Source: Faecalibacterium sp. CAG:74
GTDB taxonomy: Bacteria > Bacillota > Clostridia > Christensenellales > Aristaeellaceae
Length of the DNA: 12,415 nt
Assembly: GCA_000437595.1 (NCBI GenBank)
Contig: FR899788.1
Span: forward strand, 1-12,415
Reading direction: 5' to 3'
The translations under genes and the position numbers were made by a program. Below, piece after piece: positions 12,202-12,415 of this stretch; positions within the stretch are counted from its first letter, which is position 1; each line of letters opens with the position of its first letter. Below the pieces are notes generated by a model. It worked only from the letters and a program-made list of their open reading frames with translations, had not been told where the DNA came from and ran no database searches.

Positions 12202-12250
12202 GTTCGCTAAATGGCGAACGATGATGCTGATTGAACGTGCTTATCGTTCG
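12202..12250. other. Overlapping alternative hairpins upstream of the rrn-like promoter
   Basis: GCGAACGAT (12214-12222) can pair upstream with GTTCGC (12202-12207) or downstream with ATCGTTCG (12243-12250, 8 bp). The two folds exclude each other. The stretch 12122-12298 has no gene that I can support and nothing else clear. Confidence 0.4.
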
Positions 12251-12298
12251 GAAATCCCAAAAGAACGCAAAAAACCGCAAAAACCTTCCCAAAACCCC

Positions 12299-12327
12299 TT
12301 GACGGGCGGGCAAAAAAGTAGTATACT
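12299..12327 (+). promoter_or_regulatory. Strong promoter, probably of an rRNA operon
   Basis: -35 TTGACG (12299-12304), an A-rich 17-base spacer and -10 TATACT (12322-12327). The near-consensus strength and the leader that follows suggest an rrn operon. Confidence 0.85.
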
Positions 12328-12415
12328 GACAAAGCTGGTTGCGCGAGCCGCTGAAAAGCTGCTTGCGAGATCGGTACGAACCTTGAAAACGATACAGAAC
12401 AATAACAACGCAAAC
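12328..12415 (+). ncRNA. Probable 5' leader of an rRNA operon (cut by the window end)
   Basis: The last ~88 bases after the promoter hold no coding frame of note. They include ACCTTGAAAACGATACAGAA and then A/C-rich sequence. A CTTTGAAAAC-type element followed by such sequence is common just before 16S rRNA genes in Firmicutes. The 16S 5' end itself is not in the window, so the call rests on resemblance. Confidence 0.6.

Overview
The window (about 57% G+C by eye) looks like a chromosomal segment of a high-GC member of the Clostridia, most likely Oscillospirales-like. The genus cannot be fixed. The evidence is the gene order rpmH-rnpA-yidD-yidC-jag, a PyrR-type RNA attenuator, strong AGGAGG ribosome binding sites, and promoters of the TTGACA-17-TATAAT type throughout. 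No phage, insertion sequence, CRISPR array or dedicated defence system is visible.

Region 1 (1-2000): rarA (+) converges with a GNAT acetyltransferase gene (-) on a shared bidirectional terminator. Region 2 (2025-5540, all -): a consensus promoter drives rpmH. After a long structured spacer come rnpA, yidD, yidC and jag, the last four tightly packed, ending at a strong terminator. A separately promoted and terminated tRNA-Leu(CAA) follows. These genes link ribosome and tRNA maturation (L34, RNase P protein) to membrane protein insertion (YidD, YidC) and an RNA-binding partner (Jag/KhpB). dnaA, which usually lies beside rpmH in Firmicutes, is absent here, as is any clear cluster of DnaA boxes.

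Region 3 (5613-8600): an orphan RelB/DinJ-type antitoxin gene with its own promoter diverges from pyrR. pyrR has a promoter and a textbook PyrR-binding hairpin/antiterminator/terminator leader. A UraA/PyrP-type uracil permease gene follows; its last ~35 codons are out of frame. A palindromic intergenic element beyond it shares a ~39-nt segment with the rpmH-rnpA spacer on the opposite strand.

Region 4 (8630-11580): a metal-responsive-looking promoter and operator precede a large P1B-type (Zn/Cd/Pb) efflux ATPase. It has three near-identical N-terminal metal-binding domains and a His/Asp/Cys-rich linker. Region 5 (11590-12415): rpsT starts with TTG and ends at a strong terminator. The window closes with a strong promoter and leader resembling the start of an rRNA operon, whose 16S gene would lie beyond the edge.

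The most notable points are the mosaic triple metal-binding repeat, the shared dispersed repeat, the hairpin-rich rpmH-rnpA spacer, the permease frameshift, the orphan antitoxin in the place where dnaA is often found, and an enlarged extracytoplasmic loop in YidC. I see no convincing multi-gene system that is wholly new.
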